From positions 1 to 29,434 of the IMG/VR virus record IMGVR_UViG_3300017757_000088: DNA of 29,434 bases. One strand, given 5' to 3'. The notes under the pieces are model-generated. The model searched no databases, was not told the origin of the DNA, and worked only from the letters and a program-made list of their open reading frames with translations. Numbering within the stretch: the stretch's first letter is position 1; every line of letters begins with the position of its first letter. Both the position numbers and the translations under genes were made by a program. This stretch comes from a virus. Positions 7,604-17,118 of the stretch are shown piece by piece.

Positions 7604-9393
7604 TATGTATCAAATTGAACGTTGAATGTTATATCTATATCAGTTGGGCTTTTTACTGGGTATGCTAATTTACCAATTGCTAATAATTGATTACTATCAT
7701 CAACTAAACCAATTGTAGTTATATATGGTGAAAAGTTAGATGATGAAGCAATACCTTGTAATTTATCACTATTTGGATCGTAATTTTTACGTACACTTGG
7801 ATTTAATGATACATTGTATTCCCCATCTTCAACAACGCATTTATAATTATGAACAGTTCTTTCAACACTACTTTTAAAATTTAATGTATAATCATCAATT
7901 AAATCGTTATAAGATCCTGATAAATCTGTAATTGTTATCATGCCGTGATTATAAAATACATTACCAACAATACTACTATCTCTATAATAATTCTTCATAG
8001 ATGTAATCTGGTTTGAAGATAAATAATTTTTAAATACTCTAAACTGATTTACTGATCCTTTAAATGGGTGTATGTAGTTCGTTGCTAATTTACTATGAAA
8101 GAATACACCTCTCTCACCAGATGCAGCTCTATACCTTCGTTTATGACTCCACTTTCTACCTCCAATAAGTATATTTGCTGTTTGATCATATATTGCAATA
8201 TTAGTTGCAGGATCTGTTTTTGACGCTTGTAATGTACCATCAATATATAATTGCATAGAAGCAGTTGCAACCTGAATTACAACGTGGTGCCAGTTACCAT
8301 CATTTAATGCAGTTGAAGATGTGATTTCTGTTAGTGTGGTATCATCTGTACCAAATCCTCGTAAGAATCGAATTTTACCTTTTTTTGATGTTCTACTATT
8401 GTATACCTGTAACTCCCAAGGGGTGTGTCTATTATTTGACTGAGCTTGTGATGTAGCTATTATATTATAATCATTATCTACTAGTGGTCTATTTTGCCAC
8501 CTATTAGAAGTTGTTTGTTCGTTAACCCAATTACCTGTAAAGCTTTGAGTTACTGATTGTGATTCAGGTACGTTTATCCATGTAGATATAGACCAGTTAT
8601 TATTCCATAATCTGTCTACACTCATCTGAACTGTTCCATCTATTTCTATATAACTATTAGTATCCTCATCAATGCTTTGAGATCCGTGTAGTGTTACATA
8701 TGATGAACCACTTCTACCATACATTCCACCAGCTCCCATAGCTAGAGCATGATAATCAAAGGTAATATCTCGCCCTATAGCAGTATAAGGTCCATTTGAA
8801 AAATCTAATAACCGTATACCTTTATTTTCAATAAATGTTGAGTCTGTTTTATAATTACCTTTTTGAGTTTTGTATCCTTCATTAAGATCGAGCTTGATGT
8901 AATAATCATCTTTAGTAAAAGGTTCGAAATTTGATAATGTTTCTATATTCTTATCTCGTATATTACCTACCCCATCATCATATAAGTATGCTTTACCACT
9001 ACTCATGGTAACTGATCCTTCTCTTAATCTATCTCCAAATATACGTGAAGGTATATCTACTACGTGAATTAATCTATGTAAATTACGAGTTTGTTGTCTA
9101 AAATATTGATTATCCCCACTAATGAAAGAATTTTCTGGATCTCTGTAGTAGATATGTTTTAATGAATCAAATATTTCTCGTTTATAAAAAGAATCTGTTG
9201 TTTGTGGTTCGTTAGAAACATTAGTGTTATTATTATCACTAATACTCCATTCACCATTAGAATACTGCCCTGAATAAGAAACTATTCCATATGCACCGGC
9301 TGTTTCATCAGTCACAGTCCATGATTTATGCATCGTATACTTTTTATCAGCTAGTGACGTACCTTTAATTGGTTTATATGTAAACCTTGCCAT
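7603..9393 (-). CDS. LamG-domain tail structural protein
   Basis: 596 residues from ATG 9393, with ribosome site AGAGGGG seven bases before. Residues ~240-465 form a laminin-G/concanavalin-A-like jelly roll: NNWSISTWINVP, DGNWHHVVIQV, MQLYIDGTLQA and NILIGGRKW are the standard strands of this fold, which usually binds sugars. Before it is a conserved-looking segment (~75-125, HRLIHVVDIPSRIFGDRL). After it comes GNVFYNHGMITIT (478-490), a phrase common in phage tail proteins. The last ~40 residues (YITTIGLVDDSNQLLAIGKL) are a terminal module shared with the 360-residue gene just upstream. I infer a tail or fibre component, likely glycan-binding, co-transcribed with the neighbouring structural genes. 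Confidence 0.8.
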   Translation of the reverse strand: MARFTYKPIKGTSLADKKYTMHKSWTVTDETAGAYGIVSYSGQYSNGEWSISDNNNTNVSNEPQTTDSFYKREIFDSLKHIYYRDPENSFISGDNQYFRQQTRNLHRLIHVVDIPSRIFGDRLREGSVTMSSGKAYLYDDGVGNIRDKNIETLSNFEPFTKDDYYIKLDLNEGYKTQKGNYKTDSTFIENKGIRLLDFSNGPYTAIGRDITFDYHALAMGAGGMYGRSGSSYVTLHGSQSIDEDTNSYIEIDGTVQMSVDRLWNNNWSISTWINVPESQSVTQSFTGNWVNEQTTSNRWQNRPLVDNDYNIIATSQAQSNNRHTPWELQVYNSRTSKKGKIRFLRGFGTDDTTLTEITSSTALNDGNWHHVVIQVATASMQLYIDGTLQASKTDPATNIAIYDQTANILIGGRKWSHKRRYRAASGERGVFFHSKLATNYIHPFKGSVNQFRVFKNYLSSNQITSMKNYYRDSSIVGNVFYNHGMITITDLSGSYNDLIDDYTLNFKSSVERTVHNYKCVVEDGEYNVSLNPSVRKNYDPNSDKLQGIASSSNFSPYITTIGLVDDSNQLLAIGKLAYPVKSPTDIDITFNVQFDT

Positions 9394-9405
9394 ATCACCC
9401 CTCTA

Positions 9406-10488
9406 CTAGTAATCTAATTTAACGCGTATGGTAGTTTCTCTTTCAAAATTCTTTAATAACGGCTTACTTAATTTTGCTACAGCTAATAAATCATTTTGGT
9501 CGTTATATAATCCTACTGTTGTAATAAATGTCTGTGGATTTTGTATAAATGACTGGTGTTTTAACTGACCATTTGAACCCGTTTGATATGTTGGGTTGGT
9601 TGAATAATTAAAATGTTGGTTTTTTGCGCGAACAAAAAAGTGTGTTGATGATACATCTTCTTCTGATCTAGCTGCAAAATATCCTCCATTCTTAATTGCA
9701 TGCCACATAACTTTATTCATTGTATCATATGTGTTACTACCAGTACCGTAAGCTAAATCACTAGCTTCTCCTTGATCTAAACCATAAGTTGTTGATCCTG
9801 CAGCTCCTGAGCCTGTAATAACTCTATTACCATTAAATGCTAATATACCTAATTGAGGATAAAATAATCCCCAGTGATGATAATTACTTGATCCGTCTGT
9901 ATATACTCCGTTTGCGTCTGATCCACTTACTATGTTATATACTAAATGACCGTTTACTGTTTCACCATTTGATACACTACTATCATCTATTAACTTCAAC
10001 GGTGTACCTAATATACCTCCAAATACATTAGATGTATGTGAGCTAGATAAATTAATTTCCCAATTACCAGCATTTAACCCTTGCTTATATCTTGCACGAT
10101 TCATAGTTAAGAAAAACATCTTATCGCAAGATACATTATCTCCCATTATAAATCTTGTTGATTCAGAATTATCATTTAGTAATAATTGTCTAAATTGACT
10201 ATATACAGCTCTCGATGGTGTATAACCATCTGTCGCTCCTGTTTGTTTTGCAGTTCCTAATCCTGTTGCACTACCATACGCTACACTAAACTGTACTTCT
10301 GCACTAGCATTACTTGTTGCTAGATTATATATATCCCATTGAAATTTACCTGCGTCTGAAGCTACTTGTGCAGATGAAGTGTGAAATACAACTATACTTC
10401 CTGAACTGTTACTAAATACTGTAGATGTTACACCTCTTACAATGTTACCTTCTACTATATCGTCACTATTAAATCCTACATATGCCAT
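9406..10488 (-). CDS. Tail structural protein sharing a C-terminal module with the LamG protein
   Basis: 360 residues, ATG at 10488 after GGAGAATAAAAA. The body is Ser/Gly/Asn-rich beta structure of no family I recognise. The C-terminus (FITTVGLYNDQNDLLAVAKL, ~321-340) matches the last residues of the 596-residue LamG protein: both read (Y/F)ITT(I/V)GL, then N(Q/D)LLA, then KL and Pro. This implies a shared attachment or assembly domain, with both proteins docking to the same tail element. The gene lies 12 bases upstream of the LamG gene and belongs to the same transcription unit. A role in the baseplate periphery or fibre is likely but not proven by sequence. Confidence 0.75.
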   Translation of the reverse strand: MAYVGFNSDDIVEGNIVRGVTSTVFSNSSGSIVVFHTSSAQVASDAGKFQWDIYNLATSNASAEVQFSVAYGSATGLGTAKQTGATDGYTPSRAVYSQFRQLLLNDNSESTRFIMGDNVSCDKMFFLTMNRARYKQGLNAGNWEINLSSSHTSNVFGGILGTPLKLIDDSSVSNGETVNGHLVYNIVSGSDANGVYTDGSSNYHHWGLFYPQLGILAFNGNRVITGSGAAGSTTYGLDQGEASDLAYGTGSNTYDTMNKVMWHAIKNGGYFAARSEEDVSSTHFFVRAKNQHFNYSTNPTYQTGSNGQLKHQSFIQNPQTFITTVGLYNDQNDLLAVAKLSKPLLKNFERETTIRVKLDY

Positions 10489-10502
10489 TTTTTATTCTCC
10501 AT

Positions 10503-11183
10503 CTAGTTTGCTTTTAATGCTGGATCTGCTTTAACAGTAACTGGTATTGTTATTGTACCACCTGTATCGTTTCCAGTTATACTTAATGTTGTAGTTGTCT
10601 GTGATACTAGTGATAATCCTTTTAATTCAATTTCAAATCCATTAACGGTATAAGATGATTGATATCCTGTTGCATATGATGAATCTACCGCTCCTGTTGT
10701 TGTTTGTGTTGTTCCTTCAAATCCAGGTCTCGGATTAGCTAAAGATACAGTCTGTTGACCTAATAACACTACTTGTACAATATCTGTATTTGCAATTGTA
10801 AATGAATATCCATTAGTTGCATTAGCATTAGATACATTTGCAGTTGAAGGTGTTATTGTTTGAACTTGACTAGTTTCTAATGTTACAGAAGATATTGGTA
10901 ACTGCACTACCGGTAATACCTGTGTATTTTTTGGTAGAGTAACAAGTTTATATTTTAAAGTTTGTGTATCATTTGTGAATGCTTCTAGTACAGGCATCCT
11001 TTCTATTGCTTCACCGTAATAGGCAGAGCCTAAATTGTGTGATGTGTCATATAACCCGTAATCTATTTCGTCATCTCCTAGACAAAATTTTGTTATATTT
11101 AACTGTCCTTGAGCTAATAACTCTCGACCTTTTTTTGTTAACACTGCATCTACTGTTACAGATGAATTATCTAAATATCCCAT
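10503..11183 (-). CDS. Structural protein with a C-terminal Ig/Big-like beta domain
   Basis: 226 residues. The ATG at 11183 follows CGGAGATATAAAAA, and a candidate late promoter lies 20-37 bases upstream. The N-terminal ~80 residues (VTVDAVLTKKGRELLAQGQLNITKF, shown in part, then LGDDEIDYGLYD) resemble a conserved marine T4-like phage structural protein of unassigned function. The C-terminal half (~95-226) is a Thr/Val-rich all-beta segment ending in LSITGNDTGGTITIPVTVKA, typical of bacterial Ig-like domains used as virion decorations or spacers. Because it has its own candidate promoter, it may begin the transcription unit for the small tail proteins downstream. Structural role is likely; precise location in the virion is unknown. 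Confidence 0.72.
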   Translation of the reverse strand: MGYLDNSSVTVDAVLTKKGRELLAQGQLNITKFCLGDDEIDYGLYDTSHNLGSAYYGEAIERMPVLEAFTNDTQTLKYKLVTLPKNTQVLPVVQLPISSVTLETSQVQTITPSTANVSNANATNGYSFTIANTDIVQVVLLGQQTVSLANPRPGFEGTTQTTTGAVDSSYATGYQSSYTVNGFEIELKGLSLVSQTTTTLSITGNDTGGTITIPVTVKADPALKAN

Positions 11184-11203
11184 TTTTTATATCTCCGTTG
11201 TAT

Positions 11204-11220
11204 TATATATAATAAATATA
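11204..11220 (-). promoter_or_regulatory. Candidate late promoter element
   Basis: The coding strand reads TATATTTATTATATATA, about 20 bases before the start of the 226-residue gene. Sixteen of these bases (ATATTTATTATATATA) recur exactly at 20873-20889. It belongs to the same AT-rich family as the boxes at 2643, 22300 and 27765, but has two extra bases (TA) in the middle. Confidence 0.45.
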
Positions 11221-11261
11221 CAGCTTTTCAAATTTTCACTTACTATCTTAAATTATATAGG

Positions 11262-14200
11262 TTACCTTACTGCTAAATACCCATCTTGCTCCATTTGAAT
11301 TATATTTGGATTAACTAATTTATATTCAACAACAGGTTTTCCATCTAATGTATGTATACTGCTCACATTAAACTCTGCGCTAGTCATTCGTGTACCTTCA
11401 TAAACTAATCTACGCTGTGCATTACTTGAAAAGTAAGATGGGCTAATATCCGTTTCTACCCAAGAGCGTGTTACAGCTGAAGCGTTAATATCTGTCATAG
11501 AGTAAGATCCTGTTTTTCTTGGTTTTGAAACAGATGCGTTTTGTGATGAAAATACTGGATTGTAATTGTATAATGATGCTTTACTACCTGTTGTTATTGC
11601 TGAACTAGATACAAATGGCATTACATCTGATGCTGTTACTTCTCCAAACCAGCAGTTATATATTTCACTACCTTCAATAAATCTGTTTATATATGTATCA
11701 CTACCGCTAGCTCCTTGCTGTGATGATCTAACGCCTATTTCAATAGTTGATACATAGTTTGAATACGAACTTCCTTTATATGTTTGTAAAGATGGTATAT
11801 CTCCACTAAACTTTTCATGAAGCGCTGTTTCTTCAACGCTACTTGTATAATATGTGTTCATTTGAGACATAGATGCAGCACCTACTACTTTATGTCTCTC
11901 TAATAAATTAGGTCTTATCTCAATACCTACGCGTGCATCAGCTCTTGCTGGTATCATTGACTCTAACTGTTTAAAAAGTCCTACATTTATTGTTTTTAAT
12001 AATTTTATAAATGCCCATATATTATACGCTCCAGAATACTTTTTAAAATAATAATTTTGAACATCTCTTAATGATGTATAGAAAGTTTGATAATTATCGC
12101 GAGCGTCTCCTATATAATCTGCTAAATCAAAATCTCCAAATTGCATAGCTATATCAGTATCAATTTGATCTTGAGGTGATAGTGCTATTGTTATTTCATG
12201 TGAGTCTAATGCATTAGTATCATAAGATGATGATTCAAATGATTCTAATCTACTTAATAAATTATTACGTACTTCATTATCTTCTATCCTAATTTTATTA
12301 GAATGAGGTCTAGCGCCTAATGTATTAGGTACACTGACATAATATGTTTCTCGATCAGCTGTATAATTATAAGCTGTTGAATCTGTATTTACAGGCCATC
12401 CATGTGATCCGATTCTTGTATGCTGGTCTGATGCTCCTCCAGAGTATAACCACATAGCATCAGTGGTGCCGAAATTTATATTCGGTACTGAACCTGTAGA
12501 ACTATGACTTACTATTAAATGATTATTATACCTTTTTAGATCTGTACCGAAAGGAAATCTATACACTAAATCATTATATGCCATTTGAACAGAATCACCT
12601 ACTATAGATGTAGGTGCTAGTGCGTGTTGGTAGAATGCATTATCAGTTATATACTCTGCCCAGCCTCTAAACTCCTGAATTGATCCTGTGAATCCTAATA
12701 TTACTGGATGGTGTGTCATTTGTGATAAATCGTTGGAACCAGTTCCTATAAGGGTAAATTTATGAGCTCCATAAATTTGACTAACATTTGATGATGCAAG
12801 ACCTGTTTGTGCAGAACCTGAATGTGTAATTTTTCCATCTGCATGTTCTGAGGCTTTTGCATACCTTATAATACCTGTATTTGTACCTGCACTTACCAGG
12901 TATTCACTAGTACCCCACGTTATGTTCCACCAATCTCCATCATAAAAAGGTTCCCAATTAGTAGATGCAGAAACACATGGAGTTGGAGCTCCTCCAGAAA
13001 CTATCATATGTAATCTACCATATTTTGCTAACATAGATTGAGATCCAGCTGCTTTAGCAGAAGTAGAATCCCATCCTGCAGCTGATGATGAGTGTTCAAG
13101 ATATACAAGCATACGTGGTCCATTTGTAGGTTGGTATAAGGGATAAGATCTCGCATCTGACGCAATATGCATACTATGAGAATTTTTTTGATCTATTTTA
13201 AATCTCATTTCCCACATAGACATTCTTCGACCGGTTGATGATCCATTTGGATTAGTAAAATTGAGATCAGCTGAACCTGTATCAAGAACGAAATTAGGAA
13301 CTCTAAACTCAGATGATCCGCTACAATTTAATTGATATTGGAATTTTTTTATCTTACGTTTATATTCACTTTTTTCTGTTACAGGCCCTCCAAATTCTTC
13401 TACTCGTAATATTGTATTCGGGATACCATATATACGTAAAAGTGATTCTACACCTTCCTTTGTTCCTTTAGTTTTTAATAAATGCGGTATATTATTTAAT
13501 ATTCGTTTCCAAATTTGTTTTTGTGCATCTTCATGTGAATAAGATTCACGCCTTACATATGTTAGTATATCTCCTGATCCAGATGCTTGATACCCTTCAT
13601 CTTCATCTGTGCCTAATAAATATTCCCATAATTTAGCTGTCGATACACCGCTATACAAATCCCATCCTAAAGCTTTAGCGCTATCAATTAATAAATCTTT
13701 AGATAATCCTTCATATATAGATTCTTCCCTATTAGTCATATTTTCAAAAGCTTCTACTTGGTTGTAGAAGGTGTCAAAAAAGTGACCTAACATATCATAT
13801 AATTTTATCCACTGAACGTTTGCTGTATCAGATGTAATATGAACAGGAACAGTATAGCGTAGCGCGTCTGAATTATTTTGATCATAAAAAGATGCGCTCT
13901 CTAATTGACTAGTGTACCATGCTACTGCTTCAGAGCCGGTTGTATGTATTAGTGAGTGTGGCTTTAATGCTGTTGATTTTGGCCATGTTGATGGATTATA
14001 TCTTGTAATTCCTTTTTTAGTACGCCTGTTTCCAGTATAAACTTGTTCAGTAGAGTGCGATTCAAAATATAAATATTTTTCATACCCATCAAAGGATCCT
14101 ATAATTTGCTGCTTCTTTGAATCATATTCAGCTTTGTTTTGTACCATTACATATGAACCAGTTGCTGCTGATTGAGCTAATCCTGTCATCTGTGTACTAT

Positions 14201-15425
14201 AAGCTTCTGATTTAGATACATAATACTCTATTTGTTCTAATTTATATTTAAATGTTTTTAATCGTTCTTCAGCTGATCCAAAATGTACAAATGTATTATA
14301 ACTTCTATAATCATTATTTATAGTAATAGTATCAGAACTACTTAAATAAGCATTAATAATTTTATTTTGTACATTACTATTACTACCAATAAGATCATTA
14401 AATGAATATATATCCGTTGGATGTCCTGTTCTTGATTCTGCTGGAATTCGTAAGTTTGGGCCACGTAACTCTTCATAAACATCCTCGATTACTTGTGGTA
14501 TATCAATATGTACAGGAACTTCAAATGGTATAATTAAGTTACGTATTAGTTTTACAAGAGCGCCAGGTCGAACAGATGTTGGTGCACTTTTCCCTAATCT
14601 AAATATTATAGTATCTTCAAGTGAACCATCCTTTTGTTCTACACCGTGATTTAGCCAGTTTATAGCTTGTAAATCTAATGGTCGACCGTTTTTACCACTC
14701 GTTAGTGTACGTAGTGTAACAGGCCAAATTCCTTTATCTGAATGCAATACAGCTTCATAGGTGTATTCATCATTTTCATCTTTTATTGATATTCCTTCCC
14801 AATCAGCTGGATATCCTCTATCTTTTCTATGTTCAAAATACTCTTCTTCAGATGAAAATGCGTGTTGACCTTTATCTTCGTCTTCATAGTAAACAGTTCC
14901 GTCACCAAAACTTTTATCATACATCCAATATTGACCTGAGAGTACCTTATCAGGTCTTACATTAGCTCGAAAATCGTCAAATGCACTTAAAACTTTTGGT
15001 GTTGCTTTAACACGTATTTCATTACCTGTTGATGATACTTCTGAAACTCTTACGTATCCATGCTGACTTAATTTAAGGTTTTTAGGAGGAGGAAACTCTT
15101 CTGGTAGTAAATTTCTAAAAGCACTAATTCGAAGTGTAAAAGATCCTTTTGTTCTTCCAAATATATCCCCTACAATACCTAATGCATCAATTCGTAATTT
15201 ACCTTTATATTGTATATAAGGGGTATCAGATAATCTCATTTCCCTCGCTTCAACTACACCCGATTCAGCTCTTAACTCTAATCTTATGATATCTGAAGGA
15301 AGGTTTTTACTTAATCCATGTGGTATCATATACAATGCTACATTTTGTTTGATACCTTCATTAAATGGAGGAACAGAAAATTGATCTGTTATAGGAAAAT
15401 TATCTATTTGTATTATATCACTCAT
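11262..15425 (-). CDS. Giant baseplate/tail protein with a tail-protein-I-like region
   Basis: 1387 residues, the largest gene here. The ATG at 15425 overlaps the upstream stop (TAATG). Residues ~1-130 look like an Ig-like beta domain. Residues ~536-680 resemble P2 gpI-type baseplate proteins: VQWIKLYDMLGHFFDTFYNQV, given in part, then KDLLIDSAKALGWDL, QKQIWKRILNNIPHLLKTKG and YGIPNTILRVEEFGG. Residues ~690-960 look like a LamG or concanavalin-like domain (EMRFKIDQKNSHSMHI, ILGFTGSIQEFRGW). The C-terminal part has a helical stretch (YQTFYTSLRDVQNYYFKKY) and then beta-rich sequence. Position after gp6-like and gp25-like genes suggests a wedge component equivalent to T4 gp7 or gp10. I infer that role from gene order and do not see clear T4 gp7 identity. 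Confidence 0.8.
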   Translation of the reverse strand: MSDIIQIDNFPITDQFSVPPFNEGIKQNVALYMIPHGLSKNLPSDIIRLELRAESGVVEAREMRLSDTPYIQYKGKLRIDALGIVGDIFGRTKGSFTLRISAFRNLLPEEFPPPKNLKLSQHGYVRVSEVSSTGNEIRVKATPKVLSAFDDFRANVRPDKVLSGQYWMYDKSFGDGTVYYEDEDKGQHAFSSEEEYFEHRKDRGYPADWEGISIKDENDEYTYEAVLHSDKGIWPVTLRTLTSGKNGRPLDLQAINWLNHGVEQKDGSLEDTIIFRLGKSAPTSVRPGALVKLIRNLIIPFEVPVHIDIPQVIEDVYEELRGPNLRIPAESRTGHPTDIYSFNDLIGSNSNVQNKIINAYLSSSDTITINNDYRSYNTFVHFGSAEERLKTFKYKLEQIEYYVSKSEAYSTQMTGLAQSAATGSYVMVQNKAEYDSKKQQIIGSFDGYEKYLYFESHSTEQVYTGNRRTKKGITRYNPSTWPKSTALKPHSLIHTTGSEAVAWYTSQLESASFYDQNNSDALRYTVPVHITSDTANVQWIKLYDMLGHFFDTFYNQVEAFENMTNREESIYEGLSKDLLIDSAKALGWDLYSGVSTAKLWEYLLGTDEDEGYQASGSGDILTYVRRESYSHEDAQKQIWKRILNNIPHLLKTKGTKEGVESLLRIYGIPNTILRVEEFGGPVTEKSEYKRKIKKFQYQLNCSGSSEFRVPNFVLDTGSADLNFTNPNGSSTGRRMSMWEMRFKIDQKNSHSMHIASDARSYPLYQPTNGPRMLVYLEHSSSAAGWDSTSAKAAGSQSMLAKYGRLHMIVSGGAPTPCVSASTNWEPFYDGDWWNITWGTSEYLVSAGTNTGIIRYAKASEHADGKITHSGSAQTGLASSNVSQIYGAHKFTLIGTGSNDLSQMTHHPVILGFTGSIQEFRGWAEYITDNAFYQHALAPTSIVGDSVQMAYNDLVYRFPFGTDLKRYNNHLIVSHSSTGSVPNINFGTTDAMWLYSGGASDQHTRIGSHGWPVNTDSTAYNYTADRETYYVSVPNTLGARPHSNKIRIEDNEVRNNLLSRLESFESSSYDTNALDSHEITIALSPQDQIDTDIAMQFGDFDLADYIGDARDNYQTFYTSLRDVQNYYFKKYSGAYNIWAFIKLLKTINVGLFKQLESMIPARADARVGIEIRPNLLERHKVVGAASMSQMNTYYTSSVEETALHEKFSGDIPSLQTYKGSSYSNYVSTIEIGVRSSQQGASGSDTYINRFIEGSEIYNCWFGEVTASDVMPFVSSSAITTGSKASLYNYNPVFSSQNASVSKPRKTGSYSMTDINASAVTRSWVETDISPSYFSSNAQRRLVYEGTRMTSAEFNVSSIHTLDGKPVVEYKLVNPNIIQMEQDGYLAVR

Positions 15426-17104
15426 TATACTTTCTCATCTGAATAATGTACTGTATGTATTCCTAAATCCATTGGTTGTAATGGGGAGTCTAAATCTAAA
15501 TCAAATTCAAATTTATGGTAATATGTACGTCTCCACTTTTTACCTATATTAAATAATCCTTTTCTAAATGTAAAGTTGCATGTTACCTCCACTTCCATAG
15601 GGCCTGGATTTTTATCAACTTGTATTAATGCGTTCCATTCATCATCATCAGGTGGGTGGTAAAATAGTGCAGAATTTCCTGTATCACTTAATGCTGTCAT
15701 ATCTGTTACATCTACATCACTTAATGTTTTACCTTCGTGAGGATTACCATTACCTCCAAATATCTCACTCCAATCAAATCCAAGACCTACACCCGCAGAT
15801 AACAATCCTGCTCCTGTTACAATTTTTGCATATAGTATAGGAACTATTGCACCAACACCAGGTATAAACGCAGAAGCCGCTGCTGCTATACCTCCAATTA
15901 ATGTTAAGAGTGGTGCACCAAAATCATCAAAAAACTCTCCAAAAGCTGTTTTCTGACCATCTAATTTTATAGCTGTATCTTTCCATACTTTTACACCATC
16001 AACTTTAACGGTAGCTTTTATATCTTTAAATTGCCTAACTGGAGATTCTCCTTTTCCTAAATCTTTCCATTTAAATCTAACAAACATACTCCTACCTTTA
16101 TATCTCTCATCCTGTATATATTCAACCCCTGTATAAGGAGTTATTTTAGGTTCAAACCTACCAGTAAAATATGCACCGAAATTCTCAGATTCTGAATCAA
16201 TATCAACTCCAGCAATGGCAGCTGCATTCTCTGAATCTACTACAGCATATTTTATTTCTCGAATTATTTTACCTCTTGGGTTATTTATTTCTATTGTTAT
16301 TAATTTAGGTGTCATAATCTTCATTAATTCACCTTCTTCAGTAGGGGATTCAACACCCACTTCAATAACAGTTTCTTCTACACTTTCCATATCTAAAAAC
16401 CAGCCTTTATGAACTTCTTTTCCATCTACTTTCCAAACTATATCATCAGGTATAATCTGGTAAGATCCATCTTTTGGATGTATATAACTAATTGCATTAT
16501 CTATATAAAATGTTGCTGCATCTCCTGAGAAAAATAAGTATACAGGATCTAATGTATATTGAGCTGGCCATCTATGTTTTGTTTCCCATTCTTCTAATGT
16601 CCAATCAGCAGCGGATTCAATATCTAATTCTTTTTTTGTTTCATCTGTTATTCCACCGTAATTAACAATTCTACTCCAATTTACAGCATATACATCTCCT
16701 GATATAGGGGGATTTTGTGGGTATGCTATCTCTTCTGGTAGTAGTTCAAATATTGTATCATTTATTATACCTACCTCTATATCACCTCCAGTTAAATCAT
16801 CGTGATCATAAGCAAAATTAAGTACTTGTCTTGTAATTATATTTGGCTTTTCTGGATCAATATAATATATACCACCTATAAATCCTTGAGCTTCACCTAA
16901 TCCTGAACCACCATCTCCTAACAGATATGGATCTTGCTGGTTGTTACTCATTGTCATGAGTGCTTCAGTAGCAGCGTTTTGAGGTGTTCCCCATTGGGTT
17001 TGAAATGTTTGCTCGTTTTCAGTTAAATGATCATGCTCCTTTTGATTACCTGCTGCAGCTGATTTTTCTATCTGATTTAGTAAATTATATTTGCCTGTTG
17101 CCAT
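15425..17104 (-). CDS. Structural protein with a hydrophobic glycine/alanine segment
   Basis: 559 residues, ATG at 17104 after AGGAAGGGGG. No family is recognised. The protein is mostly acidic beta-rich sequence, but residues ~396-443 are a strongly hydrophobic Ala/Gly-rich stretch (APLLTLIGGIAAAASAFIPG, then VPILYAKIVTGAGLLSAGVG). This looks like a pair of membrane-active or buried helices, unusual within a soluble baseplate protein. After it comes a beta segment (MEVEVTCNFTFRKGLFNIG). Its location between a DNRLRE-like protein and the giant baseplate gene makes a baseplate or tail role likely. The hydrophobic region could insert into the host envelope during injection, but this is speculation. 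Confidence 0.68.
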   Translation of the reverse strand: MATGKYNLLNQIEKSAAAGNQKEHDHLTENEQTFQTQWGTPQNAATEALMTMSNNQQDPYLLGDGGSGLGEAQGFIGGIYYIDPEKPNIITRQVLNFAYDHDDLTGGDIEVGIINDTIFELLPEEIAYPQNPPISGDVYAVNWSRIVNYGGITDETKKELDIESAADWTLEEWETKHRWPAQYTLDPVYLFFSGDAATFYIDNAISYIHPKDGSYQIIPDDIVWKVDGKEVHKGWFLDMESVEETVIEVGVESPTEEGELMKIMTPKLITIEINNPRGKIIREIKYAVVDSENAAAIAGVDIDSESENFGAYFTGRFEPKITPYTGVEYIQDERYKGRSMFVRFKWKDLGKGESPVRQFKDIKATVKVDGVKVWKDTAIKLDGQKTAFGEFFDDFGAPLLTLIGGIAAAASAFIPGVGAIVPILYAKIVTGAGLLSAGVGLGFDWSEIFGGNGNPHEGKTLSDVDVTDMTALSDTGNSALFYHPPDDDEWNALIQVDKNPGPMEVEVTCNFTFRKGLFNIGKKWRRTYYHKFEFDLDLDSPLQPMDLGIHTVHYSDEKV

Positions 17105-17118
17105 AACTTACCCCCTTC

